Source: Treponema sp. UBA937 (GTDB lineage: Bacteria; Spirochaetota; Spirochaetia; Treponematales; Breznakiellaceae). Taken from it: a stretch of 29,029 bases of DNA. Of the stretch, positions 6,730 to 14,650 are shown piece by piece. A model generated the notes under the pieces. The model did not search any database. It was given only the letters and a program-made list of their open reading frames with translations, and was not told where the DNA came from. How positions within the stretch are numbered: the stretch's first letter is position 1; every line of letters starts with the position of its first letter. The stretch spans positions 1 through 29,029 of the forward strand of contig DBDH01000027.1 in NCBI GenBank assembly GCA_002293455.1, written 5' to 3'. Both the position numbers and the translations under genes were made by a program.

Positions 6730-9724
6730 AATTTTCCATCCTTATGCGCTTATATTTAATCTCCTTCACCAACGAAACACTATCATAGCAAACCGGACAC
6801 CAATCATGCAGATCTTTGTCTTCGATGGCGGCAAGAAGAAGAACAACTGGTTTTCCTTTAGCAACTAACTCACGGCTTAAATGTTTATTATTTGTAATAA
6901 CCAATTCGGCGATATTTGCTAAATCATTATTTGACCGTTTTGAAGATTTCATGAGTCGCTCTTCAAACATGGAAAATTTAAAATTGTGATTTGTAAGAAT
7001 AGAACAGCATGATGACAGTTCCCCGGTAAGGTATGTATAATCCGGATCCCAAAAACTATTTGTTTTAATGTTTGGTATGTATGCTATAGTAATTTTATTC
7101 TCATACATCGTTATAGTTTTTTCCAAAGATTTTTTTATCTCATTCACCAATGAAACACTATCGTAACAAATGGGACACCAATCATGCAGCTCTTTGTCTT
7201 CGATGGCGGCAAGTAGAAGAACAACTGGTTTTCCTTTTGCAGCTAACTCACGGCTCAAATGCTTATTATTTGTAATAACCAATTCGGCGATATTTACCAA
7301 ATCATTATTTGACCGTTTTGAAGATTTCATGAGCTGCTTTTCATACATGGAAAATTTAAAAGTGTGATTTGTAACAATAGAACAGCATGATGACAATTCC
7401 CCGGTAAGGTATGTATAATCCGGATCCCAAAAACTATTTGTTTTGGTGTTTGGCAAATATGCTATAGTAATTCTATCATCAAACTCTTTTTCAAAAGACA
7501 CATCTTCTTTCTCAAAAGACATATCTTCTTCCTCTAAAAATACATCTTCTTTGTCTAAAGATACATCCTTTGTTATGATTTCTGGTAAAGACTGTTTGAT
7601 CTCTTTCACCAGCGAAACGGTATCATAGCATATTGGACACCAATTATGAACTTCGGCTTTTGCATCAGCGGCAAGAAGAAGGATAACCGACTTTCCTTTA
7701 GCAGTTAATTTACGGCTAAAATCGTTATCATTTGTGATAATTAAATCAGATATATTTCCTAAATCATTATTTGATCGTTTTGAAGATTTTATGAGCTGCT
7801 CTTCAAACCTGGAAAATTTAAAAATATGATTTGTAACAAATGAAAAATTAAAGATATTATTTGCAACAACAAAACATGATGGCATCAATTCTTCAGTGAG
7901 ATATTTATAATCCGGATTCCAAAAACTACCAGCTTTAGTGTTTGGTATGTATGCTATCGTAATTCTATTCTTTGATATATTCAGCATCTTTCGAATTTTA
8001 CTTACCAACGAAAAAGTATCATAGCATATCGGACACCAATTATGCAGTTCGGCTTTTGCATCAGTGGCAAGAAGAAGGATAACCGGTTTTCCTTTTGCAG
8101 CTAACTCACGGCTCAAATGCTTATTATTTGTAATAACCAATTCGGCGATATTTATTAAATCATTATTTGATCGTTTTGAAGATTTTATAAGTTTCTCTTC
8201 AAACATAGAAAATTTAAAAGTATGATTAGTAACAATAGAACAGAATGATGACAGTTCCTCACTAAGGTATGTATAATCCGGATTCCAGAAACTGTTAGTT
8301 TTGGTATTTGGTAAATATGCTATTGTAAATCTATCATCTTTCTCTTCCTCTAAAGAAACATCTTTAATTATGATTTCTTGATTCGTATTTATAGAACCAA
8401 CAGGAGCAATTGCAGCAATTTCTTCATCAGATAACGGAACATCACGGCGATTTTCCGCAAGAGCTTCTCCAAAAACAAGATTCATCAGCCGTTTGGTTGC
8501 TTTCCCATCGCAGGAAGACATGAATTTTTCTCTAAAATCTTTGATGACATTTACATCAAACCAGGAATCAATTGTTTTAACACGATCAATCATCTGACGA
8601 TTCGTTTGACATATCGGTCCTGGTGCAAATGTATTATAATCATGGAAAAAGCCTCTATTATTGTAGTAATCGTCTAAATCATACGGAAAGAAAATCATAG
8701 GACGTAAAAATAAGGAATATTCAAAAATCAGAGACGAGTAATCCGATACACAAAGATCACTAACCATTATTACATCTTCAATGTTCATGGTTAAACTTAC
8801 ATCAAAAGCGAAACTTTTATGTTTTGGATTTATAACTTGTCTGTCTGTTGCCAAGGGATGATGTTTTATCAATAAAATCCATTCATCCGATAACTGATTA
8901 AACATTATTTCAATATTCAGGGCATTAGGAATTTTTGCGTTCCTCTGATTATTGCCGCGGAAGGTCGGTGCATAAAGTAAAATCTTTTTGCCCTTAACTT
9001 GCGGATATTTCAAATAAAGTTTTTCATAAGCATTGTCTATTTTACTTTTATCAAAGAATATATCTGTACGCGAGACTCCTATATCTCCCCTTATAACATT
9101 TGGTTTTTTCTCTACGCCAAATGCGGAGATATAAGGTTCAGTTACCAGAACATTGTTTGAAGATACTGGAGCATATGTTATATTTTGATACATGGGGAAA
9201 TGTTTTTTTTCATATTCCGATGCACCGAATTTTCCATCAAGAATTGCATAGCCAAACCTTTTAAAAGCGCCGCAAGCATGGAAAACATTCGTGGTGATAG
9301 TTTCTTTTCTAATCGGGAGACAATGAAAGGTAAGAAACCCATCACTTAAAAAAATATATTTTGCATTTGAAATAACGAAACACATTTTTACTGTTCGTTT
9401 AAAACGTCCCGATAATGATCTCATCTCTAAAAAAACAGGTACTATTTCAAATGAATAATTTTTTTTCAGCTCATTCAATAATAACGAATAACTATTTGAG
9501 ATATAATCATATTGATATTCAATAAACACAATTTTGTTTTGTTTTACTTTTCTTATCGAGAAAAGACGATACAGGTTAGGCAGAAATATTTTCAAGAAAA
9601 ACCACTGCCGGAATCTTGAAGATGGTTTTTTTGTTTTTGTTTCTATTGTTATTCTTGCTTGATGAATAGCAGAAGAGATTTTTTTGCCCAATATCTTTCT
9701 CGCTATATTCTTAATCTTACTCAT
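6719..9724 (-). CDS. CDP-glycerol glycerophosphotransferase-family protein with four C-terminal tandem repeats
   Basis: The 1001-residue protein has an N-terminal Glyphos_transf domain (about residues 60-420): FHACGAFKRFGYA (148-160), GVSRTDIFF, YAPTFRGN, LIKHHPL and VSDYSSLIFEYSLFLRPMIFF, then RGFFHDYNTFAPGP. It should transfer a polyol-phosphate from a CDP-polyol. A linker is followed by four repeats of about 115 residues (465-583, 587-711, 751-867, 877-991), each with a TIAYxPN start, SFWxPDYxYL, KSSKRSNNDL, ITNN, KGKPVxLLL and HxWCPxCYD. Acidic decapeptide-like repeats (KEDVSFEKE type) separate repeats two and three. Repeat three is very close to repeats one and four at DNA level, so the copy number may vary by recombination. 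The dehydrogenase gene lies 17 bases upstream in the same operon. Confidence 0.85.
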   Translation of the reverse strand: MSKIKNIARKILGKKISSAIHQARITIETKTKKPSSRFRQWFFLKIFLPNLYRLFSIRKVKQNKIVFIEYQYDYISNSYSLLLNELKKNYSFEIVPVFLEMRSLSGRFKRTVKMCFVISNAKYIFLSDGFLTFHCLPIRKETITTNVFHACGAFKRFGYAILDGKFGASEYEKKHFPMYQNITYAPVSSNNVLVTEPYISAFGVEKKPNVIRGDIGVSRTDIFFDKSKIDNAYEKLYLKYPQVKGKKILLYAPTFRGNNQRNAKIPNALNIEIMFNQLSDEWILLIKHHPLATDRQVINPKHKSFAFDVSLTMNIEDVIMVSDLCVSDYSSLIFEYSLFLRPMIFFPYDLDDYYNNRGFFHDYNTFAPGPICQTNRQMIDRVKTIDSWFDVNVIKDFREKFMSSCDGKATKRLMNLVFGEALAENRRDVPLSDEEIAAIAPVGSINTNQEIIIKDVSLEEEKDDRFTIAYLPNTKTNSFWNPDYTYLSEELSSFCSIVTNHTFKFSMFEEKLIKSSKRSNNDLINIAELVITNNKHLSRELAAKGKPVILLLATDAKAELHNWCPICYDTFSLVSKIRKMLNISKNRITIAYIPNTKAGSFWNPDYKYLTEELMPSCFVVANNIFNFSFVTNHIFKFSRFEEQLIKSSKRSNNDLGNISDLIITNDNDFSRKLTAKGKSVILLLAADAKAEVHNWCPICYDTVSLVKEIKQSLPEIITKDVSLDKEDVFLEEEDMSFEKEDVSFEKEFDDRITIAYLPNTKTNSFWDPDYTYLTGELSSCCSIVTNHTFKFSMYEKQLMKSSKRSNNDLVNIAELVITNNKHLSRELAAKGKPVVLLLAAIEDKELHDWCPICYDSVSLVNEIKKSLEKTITMYENKITIAYIPNIKTNSFWDPDYTYLTGELSSCCSILTNHNFKFSMFEERLMKSSKRSNNDLANIAELVITNNKHLSRELVAKGKPVVLLLAAIEDKDLHDWCPVCYDSVSLVKEIKYKRIRMENCEE
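6752..8332 (-). repeat. Four tandem in-frame coding repeats
   Basis: Units at 7976-8332, 7592-7966, 7124-7474 and 6752-7096 (in translation order) code four homologous ~115-residue modules. Long stretches are nearly identical at DNA level, for example around 7239-7310 versus 8096-8167. The second unit carries an extra internal duplication of about ten residues (NNIFNFSFV beside TNHIFKFS). Confidence 0.92.
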
Positions 9725-9741
9725 TTAACATTTCTCCTGGA

Positions 9742-10776
9742 TTACATTTCAAACATTACTTTTACACTAAAGACTTTAGTATCTTGCAAGGTTTCAAAAG
9801 CTTTATGATATTCTTCCAATTTAAAATGATGAGTTATCAGGTTCCTTGCAAAATTTTTATTTTCTTGCAATATCTGTAACGCCTGTTTCCAATCATTTGT
9901 ATGAGAATTAAAACTTGAATTCCATGTTCCTGCTATGCTTATCTGTTTTCTCAAAATTTTCCAATACGTATTTTTTTCTAAACAAATATCATTCTTAGGA
10001 TTGCCAACTAATATAACCTTCCCAAAATCCCCCACTGCTTTAATCGCATTTTGGATAGAATTACTATTTCCAACCGCTTCGAAACATATATCAAAGTCTG
10101 AATTCTCAAAATTACTGTCATTACTTAAAACACTAAACCCATGTTCTTTAGCAAATTGTAATTTTTGTTCACTTCTTCCGCACACTGTTACATTTCCACC
10201 TTTTGATTTTAGAATCATAGCTATTAAAAAGCCGATTGTTCCTGTTCCTATTACCAGCACATTATCATTTGCTTTTACTTTACTCCCGTTTACAGCGTGC
10301 AAACTTACTGCAGTTGGTTCACAAAGCGCTGCAATATCAAAATCAATATCATCATTAAAGGGGATTAAATTCCAAACAGGAACAACGAGGTATTCTGCGA
10401 AACCGCCATCGCATCTTGAACCAAAGTAATTATAATTTGAACATTGCGCATACTCTTCCATTTTGCATGCTTTACATTTTTTACATGGCAACAGGGGAAA
10501 TACACAAGTTCTTTTTCCTAATAGATCTTCACTGACATTATCGCCAATTGCCGCAATTTTTCCAGAAAATTCATGACCAGGAATGATGGGAAAGCCATAG
10601 GTCCCTGTGAGAAAAATTCTTTCAATGTCACTGGAACATATTCCGCTTGCTTTAATCTGTACTAAAACAGAACTGGAATTTAATTTTTTTATATCTACTT
10701 TTTGATACTCCAACTGTCCTACATCATGGAGTACTAATGCGTTCATTTTAGTATCAATCATACTCAATGACTTCAT
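9742..10776 (-). CDS. Zinc-dependent medium-chain dehydrogenase, probably polyol(-phosphate) dehydrogenase
   Basis: The 344-residue protein is a zinc MDR dehydrogenase/reductase. Catalytic zinc ligands are Cys47 (GICSSD), His68-Glu69 (GHEFSG) and Glu153 (CEP). Structural zinc ligands are Cys98, Cys101, Cys104 and Cys112. The Rossmann motif GTGTIG is at 177-182. The stretch ICSSDIERIF resembles sorbitol and galactitol-1-phosphate dehydrogenases. In teichoic acid clusters a related MDR enzyme (TarJ) reduces ribulose 5-phosphate to ribitol 5-phosphate with NADPH. Its position next to a cytidylyltransferase suggests the same role here, though the substrate is inferred. AAAGGAA lies eight bases before the ATG. 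Confidence 0.85.
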   Translation of the reverse strand: MKSLSMIDTKMNALVLHDVGQLEYQKVDIKKLNSSSVLVQIKASGICSSDIERIFLTGTYGFPIIPGHEFSGKIAAIGDNVSEDLLGKRTCVFPLLPCKKCKACKMEEYAQCSNYNYFGSRCDGGFAEYLVVPVWNLIPFNDDIDFDIAALCEPTAVSLHAVNGSKVKANDNVLVIGTGTIGFLIAMILKSKGGNVTVCGRSEQKLQFAKEHGFSVLSNDSNFENSDFDICFEAVGNSNSIQNAIKAVGDFGKVILVGNPKNDICLEKNTYWKILRKQISIAGTWNSSFNSHTNDWKQALQILQENKNFARNLITHHFKLEEYHKAFETLQDTKVFSVKVMFEM

Positions 10777-10813
10777 AAAACAATTTCCTTTTTGTAAAGC
10801 TATGGTTTACCTT

Positions 10814-11566
10814 TTAAAAATCCTTCAAGAGAAACTGTGTATTCTTATTTTCCTTTTGAAGCTCTTGCACAAAAACTCTCGCTCTATTTATATCTTCAAC
10901 AGTTGTTATTTTAAAATTAATTTCGTCTCCTCTAATCAGATGCAGTATTTGATTATTATAAGAACATATTTGAGAAGTACCAGTTATTGTTTTCTTTTGC
11001 TCTTCAGTTAATTGCAACAATAAATCTTTAAAATATTTTAAACGAAAACTATCTGGTGATTGTCCAAAAAAAAATGATGACCTGACAGGTATAGACTTTG
11101 CCTGTTGTCCGTCTTCTGAACAGATTATTGTATCAACCACAGGAATTACCGCAACAACAGCATTATACATCAATGCGCCATCAATACTGTCATGTAATAC
11201 TCTTTCTGGGACAAAAGGCCTCACGGCATCGTGAATAACAATAATATCGTCATTAGTTACATCATTCTCTGTAAAAATTGCATTTGTAACATTATATATA
11301 CTGTCGATTCTCTTCACACCGCCTTCAACTATTCTTAATCTATTTTTATCTTTCTTGTCATCAATATGTTTTGTTATCAATTCCTGCATATAACCGACAT
11401 AGTCATTTTTAACTACCACATAGACGTAATCAAAACGAGAAACTTTCAGCATTGATCTAATGGTATATATTATAATTGGAACACTTTCTATTTCCATAAA
11501 TTGTTTTGGGATTGGCGAATTCATTCTTGTTCCAATACCGCTTGCTAAGATTACGCCGTAATTCAT
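10814..11566 (-). CDS. IspD/TarI-type cytidylyltransferase, probably making a CDP-polyol
   Basis: The 250-residue protein has the IspD/TarI signature ILASGIGTRMNSPIPKQF (residues 7-24), VIHDAVRPFVP in the middle, and INFKITTVEDINRA near the C-terminus. Family members transfer CMP from CTP to methylerythritol 4-phosphate (IspD) or ribitol 5-phosphate (TarI). The two are hard to separate by motif. The neighbouring polyol dehydrogenase, pentulose-phosphate epimerase and CDP-polyol transferases favour a TarI-like role making CDP-ribitol or a similar CDP-polyol. The start overlaps the stop of the upstream pyruvyl-transferase-like gene by four bases, so translation is probably coupled. Confidence 0.87.
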   Translation of the reverse strand: MNYGVILASGIGTRMNSPIPKQFMEIESVPIIIYTIRSMLKVSRFDYVYVVVKNDYVGYMQELITKHIDDKKDKNRLRIVEGGVKRIDSIYNVTNAIFTENDVTNDDIIVIHDAVRPFVPERVLHDSIDGALMYNAVVAVIPVVDTIICSEDGQQAKSIPVRSSFFFGQSPDSFRLKYFKDLLLQLTEEQKKTITGTSQICSYNNQILHLIRGDEINFKITTVEDINRARVFVQELQKENKNTQFLLKDF

Positions 11567-12810
11567 TTTTTTTTATCTTTTTCTCCGTTTATTTTATCAA
11601 ATTCAACTAATCTTCTGGCTATTTCTTCAGGATTGCATACCGTAATTGGCCTAAGCGGTTTAGGTTGATTAACATCTTTCATTAATTCGTCAAAAATGGT
11701 TATTTTATCATCATAATTATAAATGTGATCAATATTAATCTTGTTTAAAAAGTCGATAAAATTATCAAAATTTTTATGATGCTTTTTCTCAACAGAATGA
11801 AAATCTACGTTACTTATAATCTCATCTAAATTACTATCGGGAGATATTTCATCCGGTAAAATTCTTGTAAAATCATGAACTGAAGCTAATTCTCTCATTC
11901 TAGCATCTTTAGGTATCATAATACTTGGCGTTCCTGCAAGCACTGCTACAATATTTCCATGTAATCTTGTACCTATACTTAAACTTGCAGTTTTCATATA
12001 TTTTACCCACATTGGTACATTCACAAAAAATTTTGAATTTCCAGATATATATTCATAATTAGACAAGTTTAACGGGTATTTGTTTACTGATTTATTGTTC
12101 TTCCATGATTTCCCTGCATACATGATCTTTAACTCTGATGTGTTTTGTGGGATAAAACATGTATTATAAAAGTTATGTAAATTTTGTAAAAAATCTAATG
12201 TATTCTTTGGTGTGGTGTCCGAATAGTTTGTACAAATCAAAGAATCTTTTGAAATATTTAGTTCTCGAATTTTTAAACTTCTCCCAAATGAATACATAGA
12301 AGGACAGCCAATTACTTCGTGATCTACTCCTTCTTTAAATCCTAACCTATTTAAATATTGTGCAGTTATTTCTCCTCTTACTCCAACTATGTTTGATCGT
12401 TTAAGTACTGCTTTAACAAAATTTCTTACTTCATTGTCAAAAGGAAAGCCTTCATTAAGTTTTGGCTCATATGGTGCTCTTATTCCTACACCTATCACAT
12501 AAACAGGTATTTTTAATTTATTAATTAAATCTGTCATTTGCTTTAATATGCGTACATAATCCGTACGAAAAGCATCTGCAAGAGGAATAATAAATCCATC
12601 ATACGTTTCATTGACATAATCTGCATCTTTTGGAAGTTCATAATAATTTGACACGATTTCAACATTTTTAGTGGTTAAATTCCTAAATAAACTATAAGCA
12701 TAAAGCAAATTTCCTGAATTTGTTCCTAAAAAGTCTTTCTTCAAACAATATCCAGCTGTAAATCCATCCCATGGAGTACATCCAGATCTCATTAGAATTT
12801 TCTTCTTCAT
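11563..12810 (-). CDS. Polysaccharide pyruvyl transferase-family protein
   Basis: The 415-residue protein resembles the polysaccharide pyruvyl transferase family (CsaB/WcaK type), which adds ketal pyruvate from phosphoenolpyruvate to surface sugars. Supporting features are a GNLLYAYSLFRNL-like N-terminal stretch, VIGVGIRAPYEP, VGVRGEITAQYLNRLGF (about 152-168), VIGCPSMYSFG, and ASLSIGTRLHGNIVAVLAGTPSIMIP (about 276-301), the last being the most characteristic. The gene sits between the epimerase-like gene (13 bases upstream) and the cytidylyltransferase gene (4-base overlap). Some family members have other activities, so the pyruvyl donor role is an inference from homology. Confidence 0.8.
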   Translation of the reverse strand: MKKKILMRSGCTPWDGFTAGYCLKKDFLGTNSGNLLYAYSLFRNLTTKNVEIVSNYYELPKDADYVNETYDGFIIPLADAFRTDYVRILKQMTDLINKLKIPVYVIGVGIRAPYEPKLNEGFPFDNEVRNFVKAVLKRSNIVGVRGEITAQYLNRLGFKEGVDHEVIGCPSMYSFGRSLKIRELNISKDSLICTNYSDTTPKNTLDFLQNLHNFYNTCFIPQNTSELKIMYAGKSWKNNKSVNKYPLNLSNYEYISGNSKFFVNVPMWVKYMKTASLSIGTRLHGNIVAVLAGTPSIMIPKDARMRELASVHDFTRILPDEISPDSNLDEIISNVDFHSVEKKHHKNFDNFIDFLNKINIDHIYNYDDKITIFDELMKDVNQPKPLRPITVCNPEEIARRLVEFDKINGEKDKKK

Positions 12811-12823
12811 TATCTATACCTCT

Positions 12824-13507
12824 TCATTCCCAACCGATTGCTCTTCTCATATTCTCTATTCTTTCAGAGATTGTATGTTCATCTGAATTAAAGATACTTG
12901 ATGAACCTGCTACAAAGATTGTCGCCCCCGCGTCATATAATTTTTTTGCATTTTCTATCGAAATATTTCCATCTACTTCAATTTCAATATCTTCTTTTCT
13001 GGAAGTTATCAAATGTTTTTTTAAAGACTTTACTTTTTCAATTGTTGCCGGAACTATTTTTTTCCCAGCAAAGCCTGGATATACTGTCATAACCACAATG
13101 CCGTCTATCTGATCTAAAAATTTATCTAAGCACATAAAATCGGTTTCGGGGTTAATGGTAATATATATTTTTGCCTTTTTTATTGTTAAAAAATCCAAGC
13201 ACTCTTGAATTTTATCATTTCCTTCATAATGAAAAGATACTTGGTCGCCTTCTTTTATTTCAAACCATGCCATTTTTTCCAATGGATTCTTCACCAAAAA
13301 ATGATAATCAAAAATAATGTTTGATAAAGCTCTTAAATTTCTTGCAAAGTCAGTACCTATTGCAAAGTTCGGTACAAAGCTTCCATCCATTATGTCGAGA
13401 TGCAATAACTCTAAATTTATATCTTTAAACACTGTTAAATAACTGACTATTTTATCCAACCCTGCGCACATCATCGATGCGGAAATTTTGCCCTTGACTC
13501 TTTTCAT
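12824..13507 (-). CDS. Ribulose-phosphate 3-epimerase family protein
   Basis: The 227-residue TIM-barrel protein matches Rpe: ISASMM at the N-terminus, LHLDIMDGSFVPN (residues 36-48) with metal ligands His37 and Asp39, DYHFLVKNP with His69, MTVYPGFAGKK (140-150) and EVDGNIS with Asp179. The usual DGHFVPN reads DGSFVPN. The family interconverts ribulose 5-phosphate and xylulose 5-phosphate, or related pentulose and hexulose phosphates. As first gene of the island operon it would feed ribulose 5-phosphate to the dehydrogenase. AAGGGAT lies about nine bases before the ATG. It may act on another ketose phosphate, giving a different polyol. Confidence 0.87.
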   Translation of the reverse strand: MKRVKGKISASMMCAGLDKIVSYLTVFKDINLELLHLDIMDGSFVPNFAIGTDFARNLRALSNIIFDYHFLVKNPLEKMAWFEIKEGDQVSFHYEGNDKIQECLDFLTIKKAKIYITINPETDFMCLDKFLDQIDGIVVMTVYPGFAGKKIVPATIEKVKSLKKHLITSRKEDIEIEVDGNISIENAKKLYDAGATIFVAGSSSIFNSDEHTISERIENMRRAIGWE

Positions 13508-13885
13508 ATTATGTATCCCTTAAATTCCCTGCCGTTTTGGGGGTAGTTTTATAAATCATTTGATCGTTTTTCCTGTTAAATCCAAGGTTACTTTTTCAAA
13601 ATCTGACATTTTGAAAAACTCATACGATACAGTTCTATGTGTTATTTACTTTATTTATTTCTTCAAAAATACGCAATTTCCTGTAAGGAAAATTTTAACG
13701 GATCAATTTCCATACAGGAAATTGCCAATGTCAGACAGTCAATTATGATAATTATTGTTCGGTTAAAGATTTTGAGAAAAACTGTGTTTTTTGAATAAGA
13801 AAGTATATCAAATTACGAAGGGATGCATTAAAATTATATATTTTTGATCAAATATTTAAACACAATCTACCAAATAGGACAATTA
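13508..13885. promoter_or_regulatory. Divergent regulatory gap with nested inverted repeats
   Basis: This AT-rich spacer separates the leftward island from the rightward regulator gene. It contains two perfect inverted repeats. The first has 11-bp arms TTTTTCAAAAT at 13592-13602 and 13608-13618 with a 5-base centre. The second has 13-bp arms GCAATTTCCTGTA at 13673-13685 and 13713-13725, with a further inner pairing of GGAAAATT with AATTTCC. TCTGACATT at 13602-13610 also recurs inverted at 13727-13735. These could be operators or an attenuator for the island. No gene is seen. The exact promoters are not clear. Confidence 0.6.
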
Positions 13886-14227
13886 ATGACGAGTCTTAAG
13901 AAATTGATTGCCAATAACATGAAAGAACAAAGGCGCATCCTCGGTATTTCTCAGGCAGTCCTGGCGGAACGGGTAGACACATCGACTCACTATATTGCGA
14001 TGATAGAATTGGAACGTAAGACTCCATCACTGTCCATGCTGGAACGTATCGCTGAGGCATTGCAAATTGATCCGCCGGAACTCTTTTCAATGCGGCCTAT
14101 CCCTCCAAAATCCCTGAAAGAAATGCAGAAAACTGTTTTAAACGATATTGAAAAAGCGGTAAATAAGGTCATACATGAACATGTAAAATTAGTGGAAGAC
14201 CGCATGAAGGATACCGCAAAAAAATGA
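13886..14227 (+). CDS. Xre-family helix-turn-helix regulator
   Basis: The 113-residue protein has an HTH_3 domain over about residues 6-60: MKEQRRILGISQAVLAERVDTSTHYIAMIELERKTPSLSMLERIAEAL. A charged, probably coiled-coil tail follows (KEMQKTVLNDIEKAVNKVIHEHVKLVEDRM). The start at 13886 is chosen because AGGAC precedes it at proper distance; an in-frame ATG at 13844 has no such site. The gene faces away from the polymer island across a gap rich in inverted repeats, so control of the island is plausible but unproven. No inducer or effector domain is visible. Confidence 0.85.
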   Translation: MTSLKKLIANNMKEQRRILGISQAVLAERVDTSTHYIAMIELERKTPSLSMLERIAEALQIDPPELFSMRPIPPKSLKEMQKTVLNDIEKAVNKVIHEHVKLVEDRMKDTAKK

Positions 14228-14353
14228 AAGCAGATTTCTTTTCTATTGTATTTTCCGAAATATACTGATATATAAAGAGGATGAAGACAGTGTCACTGCT
14301 TGCGGTGACTTCGATTTGCATGACCGCTCATGCGGTTATTATAGAGGTAATCG

Positions 14354-14581
14354 ATGAAAAATTTTGAAGAAAGACTTGAACGCTTAGAAGATCTGGGAGG
14401 AAAAATTCGGCAAAGCGATATTCCCCTTGATGAAGCCCTCAAAGCCTTTGAAGAAGGCATTAAGCTCGCCCGGTCTTTGGAAAAGGAACTGGAAAAAACG
14501 GAAAGCCGCATCGAAATACTCATGAATGATCCAGGCGCAAAAGCCGATGAAAAGCCCGAATTATCTTTGTTTGACGATTGA
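14354..14581 (+). CDS. xseB: Exodeoxyribonuclease VII small subunit
   Basis: The 75-residue protein matches XseB, the small coiled-coil subunit that binds XseA in exonuclease VII: NFEERLERLEDLGGKIRQ (3-20), then IPLDEALKAFEEGIKLARSL (23-42), then a Glu/Lys-rich helix. AGAGG lies seven bases upstream. It heads a block with mutL 69 bases downstream. In many bacteria it follows xseA directly, but here xseA lies more than 10 kb to the left across the island. Confidence 0.93.
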   Translation: MKNFEERLERLEDLGGKIRQSDIPLDEALKAFEEGIKLARSLEKELEKTESRIEILMNDPGAKADEKPELSLFDD

Positions 14582-14650
14582 GATTTTCCCTCAACTCGGT
14601 TAGTTTTGGGAAAATCTTTTGAAAAAGATTTAAGCAGCCGGAGAAAAACG

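Noticed and set aside
10814..11566. Isoprenoid-pathway IspD
   Set aside because: Motifs fit IspD, but the operon with polyol dehydrogenase and CDP-polyol transferases favours a TarI-like role; not fully excluded.
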